Positions 41,883 to 49,884 of a DNA stretch of 64,000 nt are shown piece after piece (position 1 is the stretch's first letter; every line of letters starts with the position of its first letter). Under the pieces are notes generated by a model, which had not been told where the DNA came from, made no database searches, and worked only from the letters and a program-made list of their open reading frames with translations. The translations under genes were made by a program, and so were the position numbers. This stretch comes from Mycolicibacterium stellerae (GTDB taxonomy: Bacteria; Actinomycetota; Actinomycetes; Mycobacteriales; Mycobacteriaceae). The stretch covers positions 62,001-126,000 of the forward strand of contig NZ_RARC01000015.1 of NCBI RefSeq assembly GCF_003719305.1, given 5' to 3'.

Positions 41883-43274
41883 CTAACTGTGGTCTTCTTC
41901 GATGCCGCGGTCGGCGGCGATCGCCGACCTGCTCGCGAGGACACGGCCGTGGATACTGAGATAGGTCTCGGTGTAGCGCTCGGAGATCCGGACGCCGACA
42001 AATTCGGACGGGATCACGTCGCGCGTCTTCAACCTCCAGTCGTGCAGCAGCAGGGCGAGATCGTCGGCGATCGCCTCTGACTTGTCCGTCGCGTCCTCGC
42101 CGAGCAGGTTGTGTGACTCGGTGGGATCGTCGGTGAGGTCGTAGAGTTCGCGCTCCGGACGCCTGCCACCGATGAGCGGCGCGACCGCCTTGCCGGGGGC
42201 GCTGTCGGCGATGTCCAGCGGCAGATCGAGAAGGGGTCGGGCCGCGTAGTTCTCGATGTAGCTGTAATCCTTTGTGCGAACGGCCCTTATCGGGTCGAAG
42301 GAGTCGTGATAGGTCTTGGTGGTGTAGACGGCGGTGCGCACGGGTGTATCGATCGGCGGCGACGCGCCGACCGTCGCAGCGTGGGATATCCCCTCGACGT
42401 CGGCGGGCACTTCGAGCCCGAGCAGCTCGAGCAGGGTGGGCAACAGGTCGACGCCGCTGAACAGTTCGTCGTAGACCTTCGCGGCGTACCGGAGCCGGGA
42501 CGGTGGACGAACGATCAGGGCGATGCCCGTGCCCGCGTCGTAGAGCGTCGACTTGGCGCGGGGGAGCGCGGGGCCGTGGTCGGTCATGAACACCACCCAG
42601 GTGTTGCGGTCGAGACCGGTGGCGGAGAGAGCGTCGAGCAGCCGGCCGACGGCGGCGTCCGCCACGGCGATCGCGCCGTAGAAGTCGGCAAGATCCTGCC
42701 GGACCTCGTCGGTGTCGGGCAGGTAATCGGGCACGGTGACGGTCGTGGGGTCGGCCGGTTCGTAACGCTCCGGCGGGTAAGGGCGGTGAGTCTCGAAGAA
42801 GCCCGCCGTCAACAGAAACGGCTGCCGCGGCGTCTCGTCCAACAGCCGTGGAGCGTCCTGGAGCCACGCAGTGGCTTGTTCCACCACGTACTCGCAGTAG
42901 GAGTTCGAGACGTCGAACTCTGCGAAGCCCAATCGCGCGGGATATGACGTCTCGTGCTGCATCCCGAAAAGTGCCGTGTACCAACCTGCGTCGGCGAGAA
43001 TCTGCGGCAGCGTGCGCACATCGGGGCGGTACTCCCAGCCGTGGTGGGCCAGCCCGACCAGACCGTTGCTTTGCGGGTAGCGGCCGGTGAACAGGGATCC
43101 GCGTGAGGGTGAGCACAGCGGCGCGGTAGCGTGCGCGCGGGTGAACCGAATGCCCTCGGCGGCCAGCCGGTCGAGCCGGGGGCTGGACACGTCTGCGTGG
43201 CCGTAAGCGCCGAGATAACGGCCGAGGTCGTGCCAGTGCACGATCAGCACGTTGTCTTTGATCGGGTCGGTCAC
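41883..43274 (-). CDS. Sulfatase (formylglycine-dependent, Rv0296c type)
   Basis: The 463-aa protein has the signature CSPSR at residues 54-58 (APLCSPSRGSLFTGRYP), where Cys becomes formylglycine. Metal ligands lie in VHWHDLG (position usually DDxG) and MTDHGPALPR near residue 255. It should hydrolyse a sulfate ester. GTG 43274 follows GGAAAGGA. It is the first gene of the sulfation unit, giving both addition and removal of sulfate from one transcript. Confidence 0.92.
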   Translation of the reverse strand: MTDPIKDNVLIVHWHDLGRYLGAYGHADVSSPRLDRLAAEGIRFTRAHATAPLCSPSRGSLFTGRYPQSNGLVGLAHHGWEYRPDVRTLPQILADAGWYTALFGMQHETSYPARLGFAEFDVSNSYCEYVVEQATAWLQDAPRLLDETPRQPFLLTAGFFETHRPYPPERYEPADPTTVTVPDYLPDTDEVRQDLADFYGAIAVADAAVGRLLDALSATGLDRNTWVVFMTDHGPALPRAKSTLYDAGTGIALIVRPPSRLRYAAKVYDELFSGVDLLPTLLELLGLEVPADVEGISHAATVGASPPIDTPVRTAVYTTKTYHDSFDPIRAVRTKDYSYIENYAARPLLDLPLDIADSAPGKAVAPLIGGRRPERELYDLTDDPTESHNLLGEDATDKSEAIADDLALLLHDWRLKTRDVIPSEFVGVRISERYTETYLSIHGRVLASRSAIAADRGIEEDHS

Positions 43275-43474
43275 GGAGAGTCCTTTCCAATGCTGTCGCT
43301 ACACCGAACAGGTCGACGACCCGTTCGGCAACCATTTGAATCAGTGGAAATTAGTTATCCACAGTTGCGAGTTCATCCGCAGGCTGTTGAAGGTCGCCGC
43401 CGGCGCCACGATCCGATGGATCGCTGCGGCGGGTCGTATATTTCCTTCCGTCAGAGTGCGAGGAGAGATTTCAC

Positions 43475-43981
43475 ATGTTCGACTGCGAATCCGTCGATGT
43501 GGACTTCCTCGACACGGCTCCCGCCCGCCTCGATGTCGCCGTTAACGTCGGCCTCCCGCCGAGCGAGGTCTTCGCAGCGCTTGCGCACAATCCGGCTGCC
43601 TGGGGCGAGTTCTACCCCGGCTTCGACCGAAGGGGCCGGTACCAAACGCCGGCGCCTCATGGCGTGGGCTCGCGCCGGACGGCCCGTTTTGCACGAGTCA
43701 AATTCGAAGAGACGATCCTGGCCTGGGATGAGGGCGCACGCTGGGCATTCCGCGTCGACAGCACGCAAGTGCCGTTGTTCGACGCCTGCGTTGAGGACTA
43801 CCACTTCCACACCGACGGCAGTGAGGCCACCCTCGTGCGCTGGACCCTTGCCTACAAACCGCGTCTCGCGTTCAAACTGGCTAGGCCCCTCCTGCCGCGG
43901 TTTTTGACTTTCGCGCTGACCCGGGCGGGTCACAACCTTGAAAACGGTCGCTGGTTCTCCACCCCGACACCCGACTCATGA
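43475..43981 (+). CDS. SRPBCC-family protein (polyketide cyclase/START-like)
   Basis: The 168-aa protein has a START/Bet v 1-like pattern: LDVAVNVGLPPSEVFAALAHNPAAWGEFYPGF, then VKFEETILAWDEGARWAFRVD and ATLVRWTLAYKPRLAF, ending in a long helix. It probably binds a hydrophobic ligand. GGAGAG lies 8 nt before ATG 43475. The 200-bp gap to the sulfatase (43275-43474) holds an AT-rich stretch and one perfect DnaA-box-like 9-mer at 43355-43363 but no gene. Confidence 0.82.
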   Translation: MFDCESVDVDFLDTAPARLDVAVNVGLPPSEVFAALAHNPAAWGEFYPGFDRRGRYQTPAPHGVGSRRTARFARVKFEETILAWDEGARWAFRVDSTQVPLFDACVEDYHFHTDGSEATLVRWTLAYKPRLAFKLARPLLPRFLTFALTRAGHNLENGRWFSTPTPDS

Positions 43982-44097
43982 CGTCAAGTGCTGGCGAGCC
44001 TGGGATACACCGTTCTTTACCTGGCCGCTCTGAGTGCATGCCGACTAGTCGCCGCCGACATCTTCGGCTTCACGTCGATGTTCACTACGTCCGCGAT

Positions 44098-44355
44098 CTA
44101 CGCGCACATCCCGTCGCCGACTGGGAGACACGCGTCCGGGTTGCGCGGCGGGCCGTGGACGGTAGTGAGCCTTGGTTCGGTCGGAGGCCCGCCGGAGTCA
44201 TCTGCAGGATAAGTGCACTCACCGTTGAGCCACACTTGACTGGGCTTGCAACCCTGGGCGACGGCGACGGGTGCGCCGATCATTGCGGATACCGCAAACA
44301 CTGTGCCAACCGCAGCCAAGAGTGAAGTGATGGGTCGTGATCTTGTCGGGCGCAT
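44098..44355 (-). CDS. Small exported protein, unknown function
   Basis: The 85-aa protein begins MRPTRSRPITSLLAAVGTVFAVSAMIGAPVAVAQG, a signal peptide cleaved near residue 34. The mature ~50 residues have four Cys (QGCKPSQVWLNGECTYP, DACLPVGDGMC), consistent with two disulfides. AAAGAGG precedes ATG 44355. No family recognised. Confidence 0.68.
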   Translation of the reverse strand: MRPTRSRPITSLLAAVGTVFAVSAMIGAPVAVAQGCKPSQVWLNGECTYPADDSGGPPTEPRLTTVHGPPRNPDACLPVGDGMCA

Positions 44356-44418
44356 AGGACGCCTCTTTCCGCTGTAGAAAACGGCATTTTGCCAGCGGAT
44401 TTTATTAGCGACCCACTG

Positions 44419-44901
44419 TCATCCCCTAGCGGGGACGCCCACGGCGCGCAGCACATACTCGGGCGGCACCTCGAACGCGAGCGACCTGCGGGGCAGGCGC
44501 ATCAGGACGTCCTCGGGGATCGGGGTCTTGTAGTTCAACGAGAGATGGCCGTCGAACTTCGGATCGACCTCACCGATGTCGACCTCGATGTGCAGCCCGG
44601 TCTCGGAGATGTCGGCCTTGACGGGTCCGCTCTGGTCGGCGTCCCACCTTTGGTCGATGGTGCGGCCCGCCAGTTTGGGCACCGACGACAGCGTGCCGAG
44701 AACACGCTGCGGGGTGATCACCAGCGAGCCGACATAGCTCGAGATGTTGGTATTGGATCTCTTACCGGGAACGGATCCACTGAATCGGCGGGTGACCGGG
44801 AGGTACTCGGCCAGATAGATGATGCCCTCGGCTTCGGCTTGCGCCCTGAGGTCCTCGGGCAAACCTCCGATGCGGAGCAGCTTGCGAAGAAACACGGCCA
44901 T
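44419..44901 (-). CDS. Conserved mycobacterial protein, unknown function (Rv0307c type)
   Basis: The 160-aa protein has no signal peptide or membrane helix and reads as a beta-rich domain (SSYVGSLVITPQRVLGTLSSVP, LHIEVDIGEVDPKFDGHLSLNYKTPIPEDVL). Divergent from a PAP2 gene with 22 bp between the starts, the arrangement I recall for Rv0307c/Rv0308. Confidence 0.78.
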   Translation of the reverse strand: MAVFLRKLLRIGGLPEDLRAQAEAEGIIYLAEYLPVTRRFSGSVPGKRSNTNISSYVGSLVITPQRVLGTLSSVPKLAGRTIDQRWDADQSGPVKADISETGLHIEVDIGEVDPKFDGHLSLNYKTPIPEDVLMRLPRRSLAFEVPPEYVLRAVGVPARG

Positions 44902-44923
44902 CAGGGCACCGTAGCGTGGAACC

Positions 44924-45595
44924 GTGACGACGCGGAAATGTTGGCTCGTTGGCGTGGCCGCGTCGGCCGTTGCCCTCTATTTGCTGCTGTGGTTCGGCGT
45001 CGAGCAGCAGTGGCAATGGATCGACGCCACAGACCGGTTCGCCCTCGATGCGCTGCACGATGTGGCAATTGCCCACCCCGGTTGGGTCGTGTTCTGGGAC
45101 GTGTTCTGCACAGTGTTGGGGCCCACGGCTTTTCGGCTGATCGCGCTGGTTGTGATCGTCGTCGCGCTGGCCCGGCGCAACGTGCGGGTAGCGATGTTCC
45201 TCGTGATCTCCGTCGAGCTCGGCGGTGTGATCACCGAAGTGGCCAAGGCCGCCGCAAATCGTCCGCGACCAGCCGGGGCCCTTGTTGACGCATCGTCGAC
45301 GTCGTTCCCGTCGGGACATGCCGTCGGCGTGATGGTCAGCGTGCTCGCGTTTCTGACGGTCTTGCTGCCCGTCGTGCGCAGACCGCTGCGAGCCTGGCTG
45401 ATCGTCGTCGGCGCGATCATCGTGCTCACGATCGGGTTCGGGCGAGTGGCGCTCAACGTGCATCACCCGTCCGACGTGATCGCCGGATGGGCGTTGGGTT
45501 ATGCGTGGTTCGTCGTATGTGTGCTTTCGGTGCCGCCCGCCGCACCGATCACGGCAGCGGACGAAAAACCGGCAGCGCACGATAGTTCACCCTGA
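44924..45595 (+). CDS. PAP2-family membrane phosphatase (Rv0308 type)
   Basis: The 223-aa integral membrane protein has six hydrophobic segments and the three PAP2 motifs: KAAANRPRP near residue 108, FPSGHAVG near 128 and GRVALNVHHPSDV near 176 (Arg, His and Asp of the active site). It should remove phosphate from a lipid such as undecaprenyl pyrophosphate or phosphatidic acid. Its 3' end overlaps the convergent PAP2/kinase gene by 47 bp. Confidence 0.9.
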   Translation: MTTRKCWLVGVAASAVALYLLLWFGVEQQWQWIDATDRFALDALHDVAIAHPGWVVFWDVFCTVLGPTAFRLIALVVIVVALARRNVRVAMFLVISVELGGVITEVAKAAANRPRPAGALVDASSTSFPSGHAVGVMVSVLAFLTVLLPVVRRPLRAWLIVVGAIIVLTIGFGRVALNVHHPSDVIAGWALGYAWFVVCVLSVPPAAPITAADEKPAAHDSSP

Positions 45596-47051
45596 ACCTG
45601 GCCTCGTCGCACGCGGTGCCGATCTCGCCGTCGTGCGCCAGCTCAGTGCACCCGTCCACAGCGGTGAAGGTGAACTCGGGAACCCGCATCTCGTGGTATA
45701 GCGGGCTGCGGGTAAGTCGCCCCAGGGCCAGCGAGGTGACGATGCGCAGCCTGCTGAACCTGCGGCCGGTTTCGAGAATGCGTACGTCCATCAGGCCGTC
45801 GTCCATCCTCGTCCGGCGTGACGGCGCGAAGCCCGACGGCAGATAGGTCGAGTTGCCGAGGAAGAACAGCGATGTCTGAAGGGTCTTGTTGTCGTAGGAG
45901 ATCCGCACCGGCTCCTCGCGCCGCAGGGTGTGGAACATCGCGTACAGACCCGCGAGTGGCTTGCCGATCTTGTGCTCCAGCTTCTCCCGTGTCTGCACGA
46001 ACCGTGGATAGGCGCCGATGCTTGCCGTGTTGACGACGATCTGTTCGTCGTTGAGGCACACCAGGTCGACGCAGGAAACGTCGCCGCGTCGGATCGCCTC
46101 GACCGTTTTGGCGACGCTGTCGCAGCCGATGTCCTTGGCGAAGTGGTTGAAGGTGCCGCCGGGGAAGACCGCAAGTGGAATTCCCTGCTTGACGGCGATG
46201 CTCGCGGCGCACGCCACGGTGCCGTCGCCGCCGCCGACGGCGAGGACCTCGGTGCGCTCGGCCGCGTCGCGCAACGCCTCCTCGATGTCGTCGTCGTCAC
46301 CGAGCTCGACGATTTCGGTCTTGGGCAGCGCTTCGCGCACTTCGTCGACGACACGCGCCCCCGTCCCGCTGCCCGACGCCGGGTTGATCACCAGCACGAC
46401 GCCCGCGCCGTCGGGTCGCGGCAGCGTAGTCACCCGCAGCGGATCGGCGGTGGGAATCTTGGTGGGGACGATCGGCGGCACGATCCGGCCGCCAAGCACC
46501 GCGATGCCCGCTCCGATTCCGAACCCGGCGAAGACGTCGCCCGGATAGTGCGCGCCGACGGCGACCCGCGAAAGGCCGACCAGACCGGCGAGCAGGGCGA
46601 GGCTCAACCCGACCGGTGGATTCTCCAGTCCGACCCCCACCGCGAACGCGGCCGCGCTGGCCGAGTGCCCCGACGGCAGCGAGTTCGACGTCGGAAAGCG
46701 CCGGCTCTGCCGGGCCAGGGGCACCAACGTGGGGTTTGGCCGCGGCCGCTTCCACACGCGCTTGGCGAATTGGTTGGTGAAAAGGCTGGTGATGGCCAGG
46801 CTCACGACTCCGCGCAGCGCGCCCCTGGCGGACGCCTTGTGCCGCGTGGCGATCAGCGCGGCGGCGATGACGAACCAAAGTTTGGAATGGTCGGCGGCCC
46901 GGCTCAACCGCGGCATGGTGGTGTCCAAAAGGGGGCTCGGCGATTCCGCGACCGCCTCGAAGACCTCGCGATCGAGGGTGCCGAGACCCTGGCCGATCTG
47001 GGTAAGGCCGCGCAGGCCCTGGGGCTTTCGACGGAACCGCATAGACGCCAA
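45549..47051 (-). CDS. Fusion of PAP2 phosphatase and diacylglycerol-kinase-like lipid kinase
   Basis: The 500-aa protein has an N-terminal PAP2 domain: KRVWKRPRP, LPSGHSAS and SRVAVGAHYPGDV (residues ~95-175), then a DAGK catalytic domain from ~residue 215 (VVLVINPASGSGTGARVVDEV, AVGGGDGTVACAAS, FPGGTFNHFAKDIG). One chain thus has phosphatase and kinase halves acting on lipid substrates; whether they share a substrate is unknown. It starts at ATG 47051 or 47042. Not between Rv0308 and Rv0309 in M. tuberculosis as I recall. Confidence 0.9.
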   Translation of the reverse strand: MASMRFRRKPQGLRGLTQIGQGLGTLDREVFEAVAESPSPLLDTTMPRLSRAADHSKLWFVIAAALIATRHKASARGALRGVVSLAITSLFTNQFAKRVWKRPRPNPTLVPLARQSRRFPTSNSLPSGHSASAAAFAVGVGLENPPVGLSLALLAGLVGLSRVAVGAHYPGDVFAGFGIGAGIAVLGGRIVPPIVPTKIPTADPLRVTTLPRPDGAGVVLVINPASGSGTGARVVDEVREALPKTEIVELGDDDDIEEALRDAAERTEVLAVGGGDGTVACAASIAVKQGIPLAVFPGGTFNHFAKDIGCDSVAKTVEAIRRGDVSCVDLVCLNDEQIVVNTASIGAYPRFVQTREKLEHKIGKPLAGLYAMFHTLRREEPVRISYDNKTLQTSLFFLGNSTYLPSGFAPSRRTRMDDGLMDVRILETGRRFSRLRIVTSLALGRLTRSPLYHEMRVPEFTFTAVDGCTELAHDGEIGTACDEARFRVNYRALPVFRPLP

Positions 47052-47104
47052 CTTACCCAGCCGGCTACCGGCTCAACCGCCTCGTCGTATGCAACCATGG
47101 GCCC

Positions 47105-47767
47105 GTGCGTCGTTGGCTGGTACCGCTGATAGCGACGCTGTCGTTAGGGCTGGCGACGGTTGTTGCGCCGATCGGCAACGCCGACTACACGCCTTGGTTC
47201 GCCCCGAAAGTCGGCAACGCCACCCAAGTGATTTCCGTTGTCGGAACGGGCGGTTCATCGGCGAAGATCGACGTCTTCTCCAACACCACAGCCGGCTGGC
47301 AAGCGGTCAGGACCGGTATCCCCGCCTTCGTCGGTGAGAACGGTATGGCCCCCGAAACCCATGACGGCCAGGCGAAAACGCCGATGGGAATCTTCACCCT
47401 CGACTTCGCCTTCGGCACAGCGCCCAACCCCGGCGGCGGCCTGCAGTACGTCCAGGTCGGCCCCGACCACTGGTGGGACGGCGACATGAAGAGCCCCACC
47501 TACAACACCATGCAGGTGTGCAAGCGCTCGCAGTGCCCGTTCAGCACGGACCCGGCCAGTGGCACCGAGAACCTGAAGATTCCTCAGTACGTGCACGCGG
47601 TGGTGATGGGCGTCAACAAGCAACGCGTACCCGGCAACGGTGGTGCGTTCTTCCTGCACGCCACCGACGGCGGACCGACAGCAGGCTGTGTCGCGATCGA
47701 CGACGGCACCCTTGTCGAGATCATCCGCTGGCTTCAGCCGGGCGCGTTGATCGCGGTCACCCAATAG
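47105..47767 (+). CDS. Exported L,D-transpeptidase-fold protein (Rv0309 type)
   Basis: The 220-aa protein has a signal peptide (MRRWLVPLIATLSLGLATVVAPIGNA) and a YkuD-type catalytic region: GENGMAPETHDGQAKTPMGIFTLDFAFG, a His in FFLHATDGGPTAGCVAIDDGTL, with the catalytic Cys in TAGCVAI. L,D-transpeptidases make 3-3 cross-links in peptidoglycan, but proteins of this branch are not shown to do so. Convergent with an NTF2-like gene, 3 bp between stops. Confidence 0.85.
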   Translation: MRRWLVPLIATLSLGLATVVAPIGNADYTPWFAPKVGNATQVISVVGTGGSSAKIDVFSNTTAGWQAVRTGIPAFVGENGMAPETHDGQAKTPMGIFTLDFAFGTAPNPGGGLQYVQVGPDHWWDGDMKSPTYNTMQVCKRSQCPFSTDPASGTENLKIPQYVHAVVMGVNKQRVPGNGGAFFLHATDGGPTAGCVAIDDGTLVEIIRWLQPGALIAVTQ

Positions 47768-47770
47768 AGC

Positions 47771-48232
47771 TCAAATATTCAGCGCCGCACCAGGATTGAC
47801 CTTGAAATTGGTGATGGATTCGGTGGACATGTTCACCTCGTAGGTGCGCTGGTATCCAGTCGCGGAGATGCGCCAGCCGTCGGGGGTGCGCCGGTAGCGG
47901 TCGTGGTAGAACCCGGCGCCGTAGAGCATGAAGTCGAAGTCCGGGACGATCACCCGGTCCTGTAGATACCAGATGCCGGTGGCCTCGTCGCCGTCTACGT
48001 CGATCTCAGGATGGGTGACCCGGTGTTCGGTGAGCACGTTCGCGGGCATCGAGGTGCGCATGAACTCGACCAGCGTGTCGCGATCGGTGAAATGGTGTTC
48101 CTCACCGAGCGAGCTTCCATAGTCGCCCATGATGTCCTCGGTCAGCGTGTCCGCGAAGTCGTCCCAGTGCTTGGTGTCCAGCGCCCGCATGTACCGGTAC
48201 TTCACCCGCATGATCTCGTCGATATCGCCCAT
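47771..48232 (-). CDS. NTF2-like (SnoaL-4 type) protein, Rv0310c type
   Basis: The 153-aa protein has an NTF2 fold: IDEIMRVKYRYMRALDTKHWDDFADTLTEDI, TEHRVTHPEIDVDGDEATGIWYLQDRVI and FYHDRYRRTPDGWRI. This subgroup includes bile-acid-dehydratase-like and scytalone-dehydratase-like enzymes. The Tyr/Asp/His set fits, but the substrate is unknown. Ten bp from the FAD/Rieske gene on the same strand. Confidence 0.82.
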   Translation of the reverse strand: MGDIDEIMRVKYRYMRALDTKHWDDFADTLTEDIMGDYGSSLGEEHHFTDRDTLVEFMRTSMPANVLTEHRVTHPEIDVDGDEATGIWYLQDRVIVPDFDFMLYGAGFYHDRYRRTPDGWRISATGYQRTYEVNMSTESITNFKVNPGAALNI

Positions 48233-48241
48233 GCGGGGATA

Positions 48242-49759
48242 CTACTGAGCGGCTGTCAGATCCCTCGTCGCAGGACCTTCCAGGAGCTTGCCCGCGGGGT
48301 CGAACCTTGAGCCGTGCAGCGGGCACTCCCATGACTCGTCGGCGTCGTTCCAATTGACGATGCCGCCCAGGTGAGGGCAGACCGGCGACACGCGACGCTC
48401 AACGCCGTTCACGACGCTGCGACCCTCGAGTTGCCATGGCGGGCCGCTCACGACGCCGCCGTCGTCCGGAGTGCGATCGCCGATCCGGGTCACCGGAGTG
48501 ATCCAGCCCCTCGCGAGATAGAAGCCCACCTCGAGGTTGTTCTGCATGGCTTTCGGGATTCCGGACAGCTCGTGAGGGCTCCAACTGGCGAACGACTCGG
48601 CCCAATCCATTCGGCCACCGAGGATTCGGCTGGCTAACGCCAGCGCCGCCGCTGTCCCGTTGGTCATACCCCACTTGTCGAAACCCGTTGCGACGAAGAT
48701 CTTGTCGTTGCCGGGAAGTATCGGTCCGACGTAGGGCAGCTCGTCGACGGGCGAATAGTCCTGTGCCGACCAGTAGTGCGTCTGCATCGCACCCGGGTAG
48801 TGCAATTTGGCCCAGGCGTCCAGTTCCTGCACCGACGACGCGGGTTGTTTCGCGTGCCCCACCGGATGCCCGGCGCCGCCGACGATCAGGCGCTGACCGT
48901 CGGCGGTCGGTGCGTAGCGCACAGACCGGGTCGGGGAGTCCGTCGAGATGTACATGCCGCTGGTGATGTCGCCCGGTACCCGGTAGGCCATGCAGTAGGA
49001 CCGTTGCGGCTTCAGGCGCGCGAAGAACCCGCCGCGGTCGAGGATGGGAATTCCGGTGGCGAGCACACATTGTTTGGCATTCACCACGAACTCGTCGGCG
49101 TCGGTCGTGCGCACGTGCACCGCCAACTCGTCGCCCTGTCCCGAAACCTTTTGCACGCGAACGCCTTGCGCGAGCCGTCCACCCCGTTCTTCTAGCTCCA
49201 CGATCAGGCTGTCCAACAACGGCATCGGGTCGAACTGCGCCTGATCGGGGAGGCGAACGCCGCCGTGGAAGGGGAAAGGCACGTCGGCATTGTCGACCCA
49301 TTCCGCGGCCAGGCCTGCGGCCTTGCACGCCTCGAGTTCTGCCCTCGCCGAGGAAATGCCTTCCTCGGACTGCGCGTAGGTGAACGCGTCTTCACGCTGC
49401 ACCGAAATGCCCTGCGCCTGACAATGCCCGATCAGCCAGCTCTGGCCTTCGCGATTGCCTTCGACATATTGACGCGCGCGTTTAGCGCCGTGCTTGGCAA
49501 TGATTTTCGAGAGTTTGGTGCCCTGCAGCAGGCTGATCTTTGCCGTGGTGTTACCGGTGGCACCGGCGCCCGCCGAGTGCGCCTCAAGCACCATGACGCT
49601 TTTGCCGGCCCTTGCCAACAGCACGGCCGTGGTCAGCCCGGTGATCCCCGCTCCGACCACCGCCACGTCGGCGGAGCGGTCGGTCTCCAGCAACGGAGTT
49701 GGCGGTGATGGTCGATTTGCTCGGTCGGCCAGCCATAAGGAAGTCATAGGCTTTGCCAT
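48242..49759 (-). CDS. FAD-dependent oxidoreductase with C-terminal Rieske [2Fe-2S] domain
   Basis: The ~505-aa protein has a DAO-type FAD fold (VAVVGAGITGLTTAVLLARAGKSVMVLEA) and ends with a Rieske domain: CPHLGGIVNWND and CPLHGSRFDPAGKLLEG (two Cys and two His as cluster ligands). The electron partner is unknown. Start ATG 49759 (MAKPMTSLW) or 49747. Divergent from the Hsp70-like gene. The same position in M. tuberculosis holds Rv0311, which I recall as unrelated. Confidence 0.88.
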   Translation of the reverse strand: MAKPMTSLWLADRANRPSPPTPLLETDRSADVAVVGAGITGLTTAVLLARAGKSVMVLEAHSAGAGATGNTTAKISLLQGTKLSKIIAKHGAKRARQYVEGNREGQSWLIGHCQAQGISVQREDAFTYAQSEEGISSARAELEACKAAGLAAEWVDNADVPFPFHGGVRLPDQAQFDPMPLLDSLIVELEERGGRLAQGVRVQKVSGQGDELAVHVRTTDADEFVVNAKQCVLATGIPILDRGGFFARLKPQRSYCMAYRVPGDITSGMYISTDSPTRSVRYAPTADGQRLIVGGAGHPVGHAKQPASSVQELDAWAKLHYPGAMQTHYWSAQDYSPVDELPYVGPILPGNDKIFVATGFDKWGMTNGTAAALALASRILGGRMDWAESFASWSPHELSGIPKAMQNNLEVGFYLARGWITPVTRIGDRTPDDGGVVSGPPWQLEGRSVVNGVERRVSPVCPHLGGIVNWNDADESWECPLHGSRFDPAGKLLEGPATRDLTAAQ

Positions 49760-49884
49760 TACCCTGCGGGGCGGTGATAAAACTCGAGCGCTCAAAAGCA
49801 TGCTGGCGGAACGCTGTTCAAACGGGCTGTGCACGGAGTGTCTAAACGGTATCTGCCCAGAACAGGGCTATGGTGTGGGCCGTT

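Noticed and set aside
43355..43363. Perfect TTATCCACA, a DnaA-box consensus
   Set aside because: A single copy without neighbouring boxes, AT-rich unwinding region or dnaA/dnaN genes does not make an origin.
44389..45288. 299-codon plus-strand frame over the Rv0307c-like and PAP2 genes
   Set aside because: It covers the better supported gene on the minus strand and then runs in the wrong frame of the PAP2 gene.
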